A stretch of DNA of 22,567 bases from 73-13 sp035556395 (GTDB lineage: Bacteria; Actinomycetota; Actinomycetes; Actinomycetales; Microbacteriaceae). The position numbers and the translations under genes are program-made. The notes beneath the pieces were generated by a model. The model ran no database searches. It saw only the letters and a list, made by a program, of their open reading frames with translations, and was not told the DNA's origin. The stretch lies in contig DATMFB010000226.1 of NCBI GenBank assembly GCA_035556395.1, forward strand, positions 1 to 22,567, in the 5' to 3' direction. Below are positions 12,863 through 19,887 of this stretch, piece by piece (the stretch's first letter is position 1; each line of letters begins with the position of its first letter).

Positions 12863-13630
12863 ATGATCCGGCCGATGCTCAACGTGAGCGAGCGAGCGCA
12901 GCAGGCGCCGATCGTCGCGGTGTCGACCGCGATCTTCGCGCTGCGCCCCCTCGCCGGGCAGCCGGCCGCCGACCCGGAGCTCGCACGACTCGGCGTGCAG
13001 CTCTGGGTGCCGCTCGTGCGCCGGACGCGGCCCCCGTTCGCCGGCGCCTGGGCGCTGCCCGGCGGCCCGCTCACCTGGGACCGCTCGCTCGACGAGGCGG
13101 CCCGTGCGGCCCTGCTCGCCTCGACCGGCCTCGCGCCGCGCCACCTCGAGCAGCTCTACTCGTTCGGCGGCGTCGAGCGCAGCGCGGGCGACCAGCGCCA
13201 GGTCACGATCGCCTACTGGGCGCTCCTCGGCATCGACCAGGGCGCGACGCAGGTCGAGACCGACAACCTGTGCTGGTTCCCCCTCGGCGCACTCCCCGAG
13301 CTCGCGTTCGACCACGCCGACATCATCGGCGTCGCGATCGACCGGCTTCGGGCGAAGACGGTCTACGCCGACATCGCCGGACGATTCCTCGGGCCGGTCT
13401 TCACGCTGAGCGACCTGCGCGAGGTGCATGACGCCGTGCTCGGCATCCGCAGCGACCCGGCGAACTTCCGTCGGCGACTGCTCGCGTCCGGGCAGGTCGA
13501 GCCGACCGGGAACGCCAGACGCGATGGCGCGCACCGGCCGTCGCAGCTCTACCGGTTCGCCGGGAGCACACCGACCGAGGCCGAGCGACCGCTCGCGCCG
13601 CAAACCGACGACGAGAGCCGGACCGCATGA
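12863..13630 (+). CDS. nrtR: NrtR-type Nudix-related transcriptional repressor of NAD synthesis
   Basis: A 255-residue regulator. It has an N-terminal Nudix fold (about 15-150, with VQLWVPLVRR, AGAWALPGGPL, VTIAYWALL and CWFPLGALPELAFDHADII) joined to a C-terminal winged helix (about 178-232: FTLSDLREVHDAVLG, DPANFRRRLLASG, RPSQLYRF). NrtR repressors sense ADP-ribose or related NAD metabolites and release DNA when these are plentiful or scarce depending on lineage. The Nudix box is degenerate: where a hydrolase has REUXEEXGU, this protein reads AALLASTGL, so the metal-binding glutamates are gone and it is probably a sensor only. GGAG lies five bases before ATG 12863. Its stop overlaps the nadA start in ATGA, and an NrtR-type palindrome precedes it. 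The tail (235-255) is disordered. Confidence 0.88.
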   Translation: MIRPMLNVSERAQQAPIVAVSTAIFALRPLAGQPAADPELARLGVQLWVPLVRRTRPPFAGAWALPGGPLTWDRSLDEAARAALLASTGLAPRHLEQLYSFGGVERSAGDQRQVTIAYWALLGIDQGATQVETDNLCWFPLGALPELAFDHADIIGVAIDRLRAKTVYADIAGRFLGPVFTLSDLREVHDAVLGIRSDPANFRRRLLASGQVEPTGNARRDGAHRPSQLYRFAGSTPTEAERPLAPQTDDESRTA

Positions 13631-14886
13631 CGACCACGCTGCCGATGCCCCTCACCATCCAGGGGGAGAGCTGCGATCCGGAGCTCGAGCTGCCGACCTG
13701 GACGATCGACGCGAGGCCGCTGCCGCTCTACGGCCCCGGCGCCTCGGCCGGCGACGCGATCCCGGCGGCCGCGCCACGCCAGGGGCCGCTGCCCGCCGAG
13801 TACACGAACGCGAGTCCGGACGAGCTCCGGGCACGCATCCTCGCCGCCAAGCGCACGCTCGGCGAGCGCGTCATCGTGCTCGGCCACTTCTATCAGCGCG
13901 ACGAGATCGTCGAGTTCGCCGACTTCGTCGGGGACTCGTATCAGCTCGCGAAGGCCGCGACGGCCGAGCAGCAGGCCGAGGCGATCGTGTTCTGCGGCGT
14001 CCACTTCATGGCGGAGACCGCCGACATCCTCACCCGTGACGATCAGGCCGTCATCCTGCCGAACCTCGCCGCCGGCTGCTCGATGGCCGACATGGCGACG
14101 ATCGACGACGTCGAGGACTGCTGGGAGCAGCTCGAGGAGCTGTACGGCAGCGAGCCCGACGAGGACGGCCGGCTCCCGCTGCTGCCGATCACCTACATGA
14201 ACTCATCGGCCGCGATCAAGGCGTTCTGCGGCCGTCGCGGCGGCGTCGTGTGCACCTCCTCGAACGCGCGCGCCGTGCTCGAGGACGCGTTCCGCCGAGC
14301 GAGGCGAGTCGTCTTCCTCCCCGACCAGCACCTCGGGCGCAACACCGCACGCGCCCTCGGCATCCCCCTCGAGCGGATGCCCCTCTGGAACCCCCGCCGC
14401 CCGCTCGGCGGGAACACCGCGCAGGAGCTCCAGGACGCGACCGTCGTGCTCTGGCAGGGCTTCTGCTCGGTCCACAAGCGGTTCACCGTCGGGCAGATCG
14501 AGCAGGCGCGGGCCCAGTACCCGGGCATCCGGATCATCGTGCACCCCGAGTGCACGATGGAGGTCGTCGACGCGGCGGACGTCTCGGGCTCGACCGATCT
14601 CATCCGACGCGAGGTCGAGGCGGCCGCGCCGGGCTCGGTCCTCGGCATCGGGACGGAGATCAACCTCGTCCACCGGCTCGCGGCCAGCCGGCCCGATCTC
14701 ACGATCTTCTGCCTCGACCCCGTCGTCTGCCCCTGCTCGACGATGTACCGGATCCACCCCGGCTACCTCGCCTGGACGCTCGAACGGCTCGTCGCCGGGG
14801 AGGTCGTCAACCGGATCACCGTCTCACCGGAGGACCAGGACGCCGCACGACTCGCGCTCGACCGGATGCTGGCGGCCGTGCCGTGA
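13627..14886 (+). CDS. nadA: Quinolinate synthase NadA
   Basis: A 4Fe-4S enzyme that condenses iminoaspartate with dihydroxyacetone phosphate to quinolinate, the second step of de novo NAD synthesis. The 419 residues are typical of the long actinobacterial and Bacillus-like form, including an N-terminal extension of about 60 residues that looks poorly structured. Visible motifs are LGHFYQRDEIVEFADFVGDS (85-104), cluster Cys151 in AAGCSMADMA, TYMNSSAAIKAF, LPDQHLGRNTA, Cys309 in VHPECTMEV and the C-terminal CPC (368-370) in VVCPCSTMYRIHPGYL. Three cluster ligands are therefore available. It overlaps nrtR by four bases and nadB by four (GTGA). The NadS gene in the same operon probably supplies its sulfide. 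Iminoaspartate comes from NadB. Confidence 0.97.
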   Translation: MTTTLPMPLTIQGESCDPELELPTWTIDARPLPLYGPGASAGDAIPAAAPRQGPLPAEYTNASPDELRARILAAKRTLGERVIVLGHFYQRDEIVEFADFVGDSYQLAKAATAEQQAEAIVFCGVHFMAETADILTRDDQAVILPNLAAGCSMADMATIDDVEDCWEQLEELYGSEPDEDGRLPLLPITYMNSSAAIKAFCGRRGGVVCTSSNARAVLEDAFRRARRVVFLPDQHLGRNTARALGIPLERMPLWNPRRPLGGNTAQELQDATVVLWQGFCSVHKRFTVGQIEQARAQYPGIRIIVHPECTMEVVDAADVSGSTDLIRREVEAAAPGSVLGIGTEINLVHRLAASRPDLTIFCLDPVVCPCSTMYRIHPGYLAWTLERLVAGEVVNRITVSPEDQDAARLALDRMLAAVP

Positions 14887-16505
14887 CCGTCCTCGTCATC
14901 GGCGCGGGAGCCGCCGGGACGAGCGCCGCGCTCGCCGCCGCGGAGCTCGGTGCGGACGTCCTCGTCGTGACCGCGGGCGCCGCGCACGACTCGGCGACCG
15001 CCTGGGCGCAGGGCGGCATCGCCGCGGCGATCGGGGCGGAGGACTCCATCGAGTCCCACGTCCGCGACACCCTCGCGGCGGGCGCGGGACTCTGCGATGC
15101 CGATGCCGTCCGCGTGCTCGCGCGGGAAGGGGCGGAGCACGTCCGCGAACTGCTCGCAGCCGGCTTCCCCGCGGACCGCGACGCATCCGGCGCGATCGCC
15201 CTCGGGCTCGAGGCCGCGCACGCACGGCCGCGGATCGTCCATGCGGGTGGCGACCGCACAGGCGCGGCGCTCGCGGCGTGGCTGCTCGATCGCGTCGCGG
15301 CCGCGGGCATCGTGCTTCGCGAGCGCACGCGCCTCGTCGAGCTCGTCGTCCGGGACGGTGTCGTGCGCGGCGCGATCGTCGAGGAGGCCGGGCGGCTCTC
15401 GGTGATCGACGCCGACGCCGTCGTGCTCGCGACCGGCGGTCTCGGACGGCTCTACCCGACGACGAGCAACCCGGCCGGCGCACGCGGCGACGGCCTCCTA
15501 GCCGCCTGGGATGCCGGCGCCCATCTCGCCGACCTCGAGTTCGTGCAGTTCCACCCGACGACGCTGCCGTTCGCCGGCGACTTCCTCGTCTCGGAGGCGG
15601 TCCGCGGCGCCGGGGCCGTCATCCTGGACGAGACGGGCCGCCGGTTCCTGCTCGACGCCGATCCGCGCGGCGAGCTCGCGCCGAGGGACGTCGTCGCCGC
15701 AGCGGTCTGGCGCCGCGTCCGCGAGCAGGACGGCCGGCCGGTGATGCTCGACGCGACGGGGATCGAACGCCGGGACGGCGCCGGGACGCTCACCCGCCGG
15801 TTCCCGACGATCGACGGCGTGATCCGCGGTCACGGTCACGACTGGTCGACGTCGCCGGTCCCGATCATGCCCGCCGCGCACTTCGCGATGGGCGGCGTGC
15901 GCACCGACCTCGACGGCCGCTCGAGCGTCCCCGGCCTCCTCGCCGCAGGCGAATGCGCCAGGACCGGCGTGCACGGCGCGAACCGGCTCGCGAGCAACTC
16001 GCTCCTGGAGGGGCTCGTGTTCGGCGCCCGGGCGGGACGTGCCGCCGCGCGCGGCGACGGTGACGCGCCCACCTGGCCGTGCGACTCCGTCGAGGAACCC
16101 GCACCCCACCTCCCCACCGCCACGACCTCCGACCTCCGTTCCGGACCGGAGCGTGGCGGACCGGCGGGGCGTGCGGGTGTCCCGACGCTCGAGCGGGTGC
16201 GCGCGGCGATGGCCGACGGCGTCGGGATCGAACGCGATGCGGCCGGCTTGGAGGCGACGCTCGGCGTGCTCGAGGCGGCACGTTCGCATCCGGGCGCGTC
16301 GGACGCGGTGCACGCGGCCGCCCGGCTCGGCGCGCTCGTCGCGAGCGCGGCGCTGCGACGGGAGGAGTCGCGCGGCGCGCACCGGCGGACCGACTTCCCG
16401 GAACCCGATCCCCGTCTTGCGGCGCCCCTGGCCCTCGCCCGTGGTCGTCGGATCTCACCGGTGGCCGCCGGACGATCGGAGGACTCGTGCTCACCGCTGC
16501 CCTGA
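14883..16505 (+). CDS. nadB: L-aspartate oxidase NadB
   Basis: FAD enzyme that oxidises L-aspartate to iminoaspartate, the first step of de novo NAD synthesis; 540 residues. The GTG at 14883 overlaps nadA's stop and places the dinucleotide motif VIGAGAAGTSAAL (G7, G9, G12) at the very N-terminus as expected. Other motifs are SATAWAQGGIAAAIG (FAD contact), RIVHAGGDRTGAAL, ATGGLGRLYPTTSNPAGARGDGL, FVQFHPTTLPFAGDFLVSEAVRGAGAVI, the capping-domain block AAHFAMGGVRTDLDGRSS and NRLASNSLLEGLVFGARAG. Then comes an unusually long Pro/Gly-rich linker (about 400-435) before the C-terminal helical domain ending ESRGAHRRTDFPE. The gene runs 19 bp into nadC. The last 25 residues lie beyond the usual end of the family. 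Confidence 0.96.
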   Translation: MTVLVIGAGAAGTSAALAAAELGADVLVVTAGAAHDSATAWAQGGIAAAIGAEDSIESHVRDTLAAGAGLCDADAVRVLAREGAEHVRELLAAGFPADRDASGAIALGLEAAHARPRIVHAGGDRTGAALAAWLLDRVAAAGIVLRERTRLVELVVRDGVVRGAIVEEAGRLSVIDADAVVLATGGLGRLYPTTSNPAGARGDGLLAAWDAGAHLADLEFVQFHPTTLPFAGDFLVSEAVRGAGAVILDETGRRFLLDADPRGELAPRDVVAAAVWRRVREQDGRPVMLDATGIERRDGAGTLTRRFPTIDGVIRGHGHDWSTSPVPIMPAAHFAMGGVRTDLDGRSSVPGLLAAGECARTGVHGANRLASNSLLEGLVFGARAGRAAARGDGDAPTWPCDSVEEPAPHLPTATTSDLRSGPERGGPAGRAGVPTLERVRAAMADGVGIERDAAGLEATLGVLEAARSHPGASDAVHAAARLGALVASAALRREESRGAHRRTDFPEPDPRLAAPLALARGRRISPVAAGRSEDSCSPLP

Positions 16506-17380
16506 TCCGCGAGGCCGTCGACCGGGCGCTCGCCGAGGACGCCCCATGGGGCGATCTCACGGCCGAGCACGTGCTCCCGGCGTCCGCGACGGCGATCGCC
16601 CGGCTCGTCCCCCGGGTGCCGGGCGTCTTCTCCGGCGGCGCGGTCTTCGCCGAGGCCTTCGCCCGCGTCGATCCCCGTGTCGAGGTGGCGGTCGCGGTCC
16701 AGGACGGCGCGGCGTTCGACGCCGGCGACACGCTCGCGGTTGTGCGGGGACCCGCCCGGGCGATCCTCACCGCCGAGCGTGTCGCGCTCAACTTCGTGCA
16801 GCGGATGAGCGGGATCGCCACGCTCACCGCGCGCTACGTCGCCGCGGTCGAGGGCACGCGCGCCCGGATCGCCGACACGAGGAAGACGACCCCGGGTCTG
16901 CGCGCCTTCGAACGGCACGCCGTCATCGACGGCGGGGGTCGCAATCACCGCTTCGGCCTGTCGGACGCCGTCATGCTGAAGGACAATCACCTCGCCGTCC
17001 TCGCCGGGCAGGGCGCCGACCTCTCCGAGGCGCTCCGATCGCTGCGCGACCGGCTCGGGCACATGGTCCGCATCGAGGTCGAGATCGACCGGCTCGAGCA
17101 GCTCCCGGACGTCCTCGCGGGAGGGGTCGACGTGATCATGCTCGACAACTTCTCGCTCGACGACCTGGTGCGCGGCGTCGAGCTCATCGGCGGAGCCGCG
17201 ATCGTCGAGGCGAGCGGCGGCGTCGACCTCGCGACGGTCGGCGCGATCGCCGCGACCGGCGTCGACGTCATCTCGGTCGGCGCGCTCACGCACTCTGCCG
17301 CCGCGCTCGACCTCGGCCTCGACGTCGACCTCGCGTTCGACCCCGACCCGGCGTTCGATCCCGAGGAAGACCGCCGGTGA
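16487..17380 (+). CDS. nadC: Nicotinate-nucleotide pyrophosphorylase (quinolinate phosphoribosyltransferase) NadC
   Basis: Converts quinolinate and PRPP to nicotinate mononucleotide with release of CO2, the third step of de novo NAD synthesis. The 297-residue protein has both family parts: an N-terminal alpha/beta sandwich (LIREAVDRALAEDAPWGDLTAEHV) and a TIM-barrel-like core. The core carries ERVALNFVQRMSGIATLT, the phosphate and quinolinate-binding TRKTTPGLRAFE with HAVIDGGGRNHRFGLSDAVMLKDNH, VEIDRLEQLPDVLAGGVDVIMLDNFS and ASGGVDLATVGAIAATGVDVISVGALTHS. GTG 16487 was chosen for the GGAGG site five bases before it and the conserved N-terminus. The open frame extends upstream through nadB, but that part is noise. 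It overlaps nadB by 19 bp and nadS by four (GTGA). Confidence 0.97.
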   Translation: MLTAALIREAVDRALAEDAPWGDLTAEHVLPASATAIARLVPRVPGVFSGGAVFAEAFARVDPRVEVAVAVQDGAAFDAGDTLAVVRGPARAILTAERVALNFVQRMSGIATLTARYVAAVEGTRARIADTRKTTPGLRAFERHAVIDGGGRNHRFGLSDAVMLKDNHLAVLAGQGADLSEALRSLRDRLGHMVRIEVEIDRLEQLPDVLAGGVDVIMLDNFSLDDLVRGVELIGGAAIVEASGGVDLATVGAIAATGVDVISVGALTHSAAALDLGLDVDLAFDPDPAFDPEEDRR

Positions 17381-18555
17381 TCGACCTCGACCGCGCGGCG
17401 ACCGCACCCGTCCGCGAGGAGGTGCTGCGGGCGATGTGGTCGCACCTCGCGGCGCCGACGGGCAACCCGTCCAGCCGGCACGACCTCGGCCGCCGAGCCG
17501 CCGCGGACCTCGACGAGGCGCGGGCGACCATCGCGGCGGCGCTCGGCGCCCGCACCGGTGATGTCATCCTCACGTCGGGCGGCACGGAGGCCGACAACCT
17601 GGCGATCCGCGGCATCGCGCTCGCGCGCCCGCGCGGCCGCCGGATCCTCGCCGCGCCGACCGAGCACCCCGCCGTCCTCGAGACGTGCCGGGCGCTCGTC
17701 CGGCTGCACGGGTTCGCCCTCGACCTGCTGCCCGTCGACGCCAGCGGCACGGTCAACCCGCGCGACGTCCGCGAGGCCGTCGGCGAGGACACCGCGCTCG
17801 TCACCGTCGCCATCGCCTCGAGCGAGATCGGGACCATCCAGCCGATCGCCGAGATCGCGGCCGCCGCGCACGCCGCCGGCGCGGCGATGCACACCGACGC
17901 CGTGCAGGCGATCGGCCAGGTGCCGCTCGACTTCCGCGCGCTCGGCGTCGACGCGATGAGCATCGCCGGGCACAAGATCGGCGCCCCGGTCGGGGTCGGC
18001 GCGCTCCTCGCCCGCCGATCGCTCCCGCTCGAGCCGCTGCTCTACGGCGGCCGGCAGGAGTCGTCGCGCCGGGCCGGCACCGAGAACGTCGCCGCGGCGG
18101 TCGGCCTCGCCGTCGCCGTCCAGCTCGCGGTGACCGACCTCGCGGCGCGGGCCGATGAGCTCGCGGGGCGGCGGGACGCGATGCGCGCGATCGTCGAGTC
18201 GGCGCTGCCCGATCTCGTCCTCGTCGGGCACCCCGATCGGCGGCTGCCCGGTCACCTCGCGTGGTGCGTCCCGGGCGCGGAGGCGGAGCCGCTGCTGCTG
18301 CGGCTCGACGAGCGCGGCGTGCGCGTCTCGTCCGGCACTGCGTGCGGTGAGGACGCGGACGAGCCGTCGGAGGCACTGCTCGCGTGCGGGATCCCCGCGG
18401 AGCTCGCCCGAGGGGCGATCCGCGCATCGTTCGACTCGGCCACGACCTCGGACGAGCTGGAGCGCGCGGCCGCGCTCATCGTCGAGGCCGTCGGCGACCT
18501 CCGCGGGCTCGGCTCGATGACCGCGCCTGCGGAGGCCGCACGACGACCTTCCTGA
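17377..18555 (+). CDS. nadS: Cysteine desulfurase, NadS/IscS-like
   Basis: PLP enzyme that takes sulfur from cysteine as a persulfide. The 392-residue protein opens at GTG 17377 directly with IDLDRAATAPV, matching the family's YLDNAATTP start. Key parts are SGGTEADNLAI (67-77), His97 stacking on PLP (TEHPAV), HTDAVQAIGQ (172-181), the PLP lysine K200 in SIAGHKIGAPVGVGAL, GGRQESSRRAGTENV (224-238) and the sulfur-carrying Cys323 in VSSGTACGEDADEPS. It overlaps nadC by four bases and closes the operon. Placement with nadA suggests it matures the NadA 4Fe-4S cluster, a role known for NifS-like genes in nad operons. A general housekeeping IscS or tRNA-sulfur role is the alternative. Its stop abuts that of the convergent META gene. 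Confidence 0.92.
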   Translation: MIDLDRAATAPVREEVLRAMWSHLAAPTGNPSSRHDLGRRAAADLDEARATIAAALGARTGDVILTSGGTEADNLAIRGIALARPRGRRILAAPTEHPAVLETCRALVRLHGFALDLLPVDASGTVNPRDVREAVGEDTALVTVAIASSEIGTIQPIAEIAAAAHAAGAAMHTDAVQAIGQVPLDFRALGVDAMSIAGHKIGAPVGVGALLARRSLPLEPLLYGGRQESSRRAGTENVAAAVGLAVAVQLAVTDLAARADELAGRRDAMRAIVESALPDLVLVGHPDRRLPGHLAWCVPGAEAEPLLLRLDERGVRVSSGTACGEDADEPSEALLACGIPAELARGAIRASFDSATTSDELERAAALIVEAVGDLRGLGSMTAPAEAARRPS

Positions 18556-18918
18556 TCAGCCCCTGGCGAGGGTGCCGATCTCGACGCCGCCGGCGTCGAG
18601 GATGTGCAGGGTGGTCCCGTCGATCCGGCCGGTGCTCAGCCCGGAGAGCCAGGTGTCCACACCGTCGCACGCCATCATCGTGGAGCCGACCTCACCGAAG
18701 TCGATCGTGGCGTCCTTCTGCTCCCAGGACCCGATGAGCCGGTTGCACCCGTCGGTGCCGCTCAGCTCGCCGCTGGCATCGAGGACGAGCTGCGGCTGGC
18801 CGTCCGCCGCGGCGCCCCACGTGCCCGCAGCACTGACCGGCGCGCCAGCGCATGCGGTCATGAGCAGCAGGACCGCTCCCGCGCCGGCGACGGTCGCGGC
18901 GAGGCGACCGCGGCCCAC
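18556..18918 (-). CDS. META-domain lipoprotein (HslJ-like)
   Basis: Small lipoprotein of 120 residues. The signal MGRGRLAATVAGAGAVLLLMTAC has a lipobox with Cys23 (position -3 is Met, acceptable but not ideal). The remainder matches the META/HslJ beta fold: GTWGAAADGQPQLVLDASGELSGTDGCNRLIGSWEQ, ATIDFGEVGSTMMACDG and the closing LHILDAGGVEIGTL. The characteristic TDGCNR and TMMAC pieces give a likely disulfide partner pair. HslJ relatives are linked to stress and antibiotic tolerance, but no biochemical activity is established. The start is GTG 18916-18918, one base after the stop of the SHOCT gene, so the two are co-transcribed. It converges on nadS with no intergenic space. Confidence 0.85.
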   Translation of the reverse strand: MGRGRLAATVAGAGAVLLLMTACAGAPVSAAGTWGAAADGQPQLVLDASGELSGTDGCNRLIGSWEQKDATIDFGEVGSTMMACDGVDTWLSGLSTGRIDGTTLHILDAGGVEIGTLARG

Positions 18919-18919
18919 G

Positions 18920-19318
18920 TCAGCCCACCTGCTTGAGCGCGGCGGCCTTGAGCTGTGCGAACTCCTCCGCGGTGATCGCGCCGGAGTCGAGCAGCGACTT
19001 CGCCCGCGCGATCTCGCCCGCCGGACCCGACTCGCCGCTGACCGAGCGGATGTAGTCGTTCGTGGCCTCGCGCGCCTCCTGCGACTGCCGGGCGGAGCGC
19101 TCGCTCATGCCGCGACCGCGGGCGATGAGGTAGACGAGCGCGGTGATGAACGGCACGAACACCAGGAAGATCAGCCAGAGCGCCTTGAGCCAGCCGTTCA
19201 GCTTCCGATCCCGGAACAGGTCGCTGATGATGGCGAACAACGCGAACAGGTAGGCGATGAAGATGAAGAACGTCAGGAACCACCAGATGGTGTCCCAGAT
19301 CGCGGTCCAGAATGGCAT
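18920..19318 (-). CDS. SHOCT-domain two-TM membrane protein with PLDc_N-like region
   Basis: A 132-residue protein with two membrane segments (about 11-33 and 43-66) in a PLDc_N-like arrangement (WWFLTFFIFIAYLFALFAIISDLFRD, then KALWLIFLVFVPFITALVYLIARGRGM). A charged linker follows, then a C-terminal SHOCT motif (about 100-127) in EIARAKSLLDSGAITAEEFAQLKAAAL. SHOCT is a short helical pair often found at the ends of membrane or lipid-associated proteins; its role is unknown. AAAGAGGT precedes ATG 19316-19318. It lies between a META lipoprotein gene (1 bp downstream) and a YvlD-like gene (33 bp upstream), all three on the same strand, so this looks like a small cell-envelope operon. Confidence 0.87.
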   Translation of the reverse strand: MPFWTAIWDTIWWFLTFFIFIAYLFALFAIISDLFRDRKLNGWLKALWLIFLVFVPFITALVYLIARGRGMSERSARQSQEAREATNDYIRSVSGESGPAGEIARAKSLLDSGAITAEEFAQLKAAALKQVG

Positions 19319-19351
19319 GAACGGTACCTCTTTCTTTGTGGTCTTGGTGCG

Positions 19352-19753
19352 TCAGCCGTCGGCCGCGCGGCGCTTGCTCGCCCGGTCCTTCAGCAGGATG
19401 AGCGGCAGCAGCCAGGCGCCGAGCGCGGTGATGATCCAGACGATGAGCGTCGCGAGGATCCAGGTGACGACGATGTTGCCGGTCACCGAGATCCCTCCCG
19501 GGAAGAACGAGGTGACCAGCAGCGCGAGGAACGTCGACACGAGCCCGATGCCGCCGAGCAGCGCGGGGGCCGAGCGCCGCGCCTGCTTGAGGATGAACGG
19601 CGCGAGCAGACTCTGCGCGAGCGCGAAGATCGCGATCGCGAGGAGCGCGCCCGACGGCGAGAAGCGGAAGTCCGGCAGAATCGCCGCCGCGACGAGCAGG
19701 CCGATGGCCGCCGTGCCGAGGAAGATCGCCGCGCGGATGAGGAACCGGATCAT
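19352..19753 (-). CDS. YvlD/phage-holin-family membrane protein
   Basis: A 133-residue, highly hydrophobic protein with four predicted membrane segments. The pattern IRFLIRAAIFLGTAAIGLLVAAAILPDFRF, then ALLAIAIFALAQSLLAPFILK, then a third and fourth helix (VIWIITALGAWLLPLILL-like), matches the YvlD group annotated as phage holin family 4. These are chromosomal membrane proteins tied to envelope stress, not lysis genes: no phage genes are present. The ATG at 19751-19753 has only a weak GTGAGA site. It is probably the first gene of the three-gene envelope operon with the SHOCT and META genes. Function unknown. Confidence 0.8.
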   Translation of the reverse strand: MIRFLIRAAIFLGTAAIGLLVAAAILPDFRFSPSGALLAIAIFALAQSLLAPFILKQARRSAPALLGGIGLVSTFLALLVTSFFPGGISVTGNIVVTWILATLIVWIITALGAWLLPLILLKDRASKRRAADG

Positions 19754-19790
19754 CGCGTTCTCACTTCATCGTGGGACACCGTCGTGGTCA

Positions 19791-19809
19791 TGGCGAAACA
19801 CTATCGCCA
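19791..19809 (-). promoter_or_regulatory. Inverted repeat over a possible -10 upstream of the YvlD-like gene
   Basis: TGGCGA (19791-19796) and TCGCCA (19804-19809) flank a 7-base loop. On the minus strand the loop region reads TAGTGT, a TANNNT -10 candidate about 45 bp before the ATG. This could be an operator around a promoter or chance; no -35 was found. Confidence 0.3.
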
Positions 19810-19861
19810 CGGGCGCGCCACCCGGCGCGGCCCGCGCAATCCTGAGATCGAAATCACCTGG

Positions 19862-19878
19862 GCCTGGGGGTGCCAGGC
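19862..19878 (-). terminator. Hairpin after the E2 gene, possible terminator
   Basis: GCCTGG (19862-19867) and CCAGGC (19873-19878) form a 6-bp stem with loop GGGTG, beginning 10 bp past the E2 stop on the minus strand. No T-run follows, so it would be an atypical, GC-only terminator. Confidence 0.4.
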
Positions 19879-19887
19879 AGGCGTCCC

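Noticed and set aside
19352..19753. Prophage lysis holin
   Set aside because: The YvlD group is chromosomal despite its Pfam name; no endolysin, portal or other phage genes are nearby.
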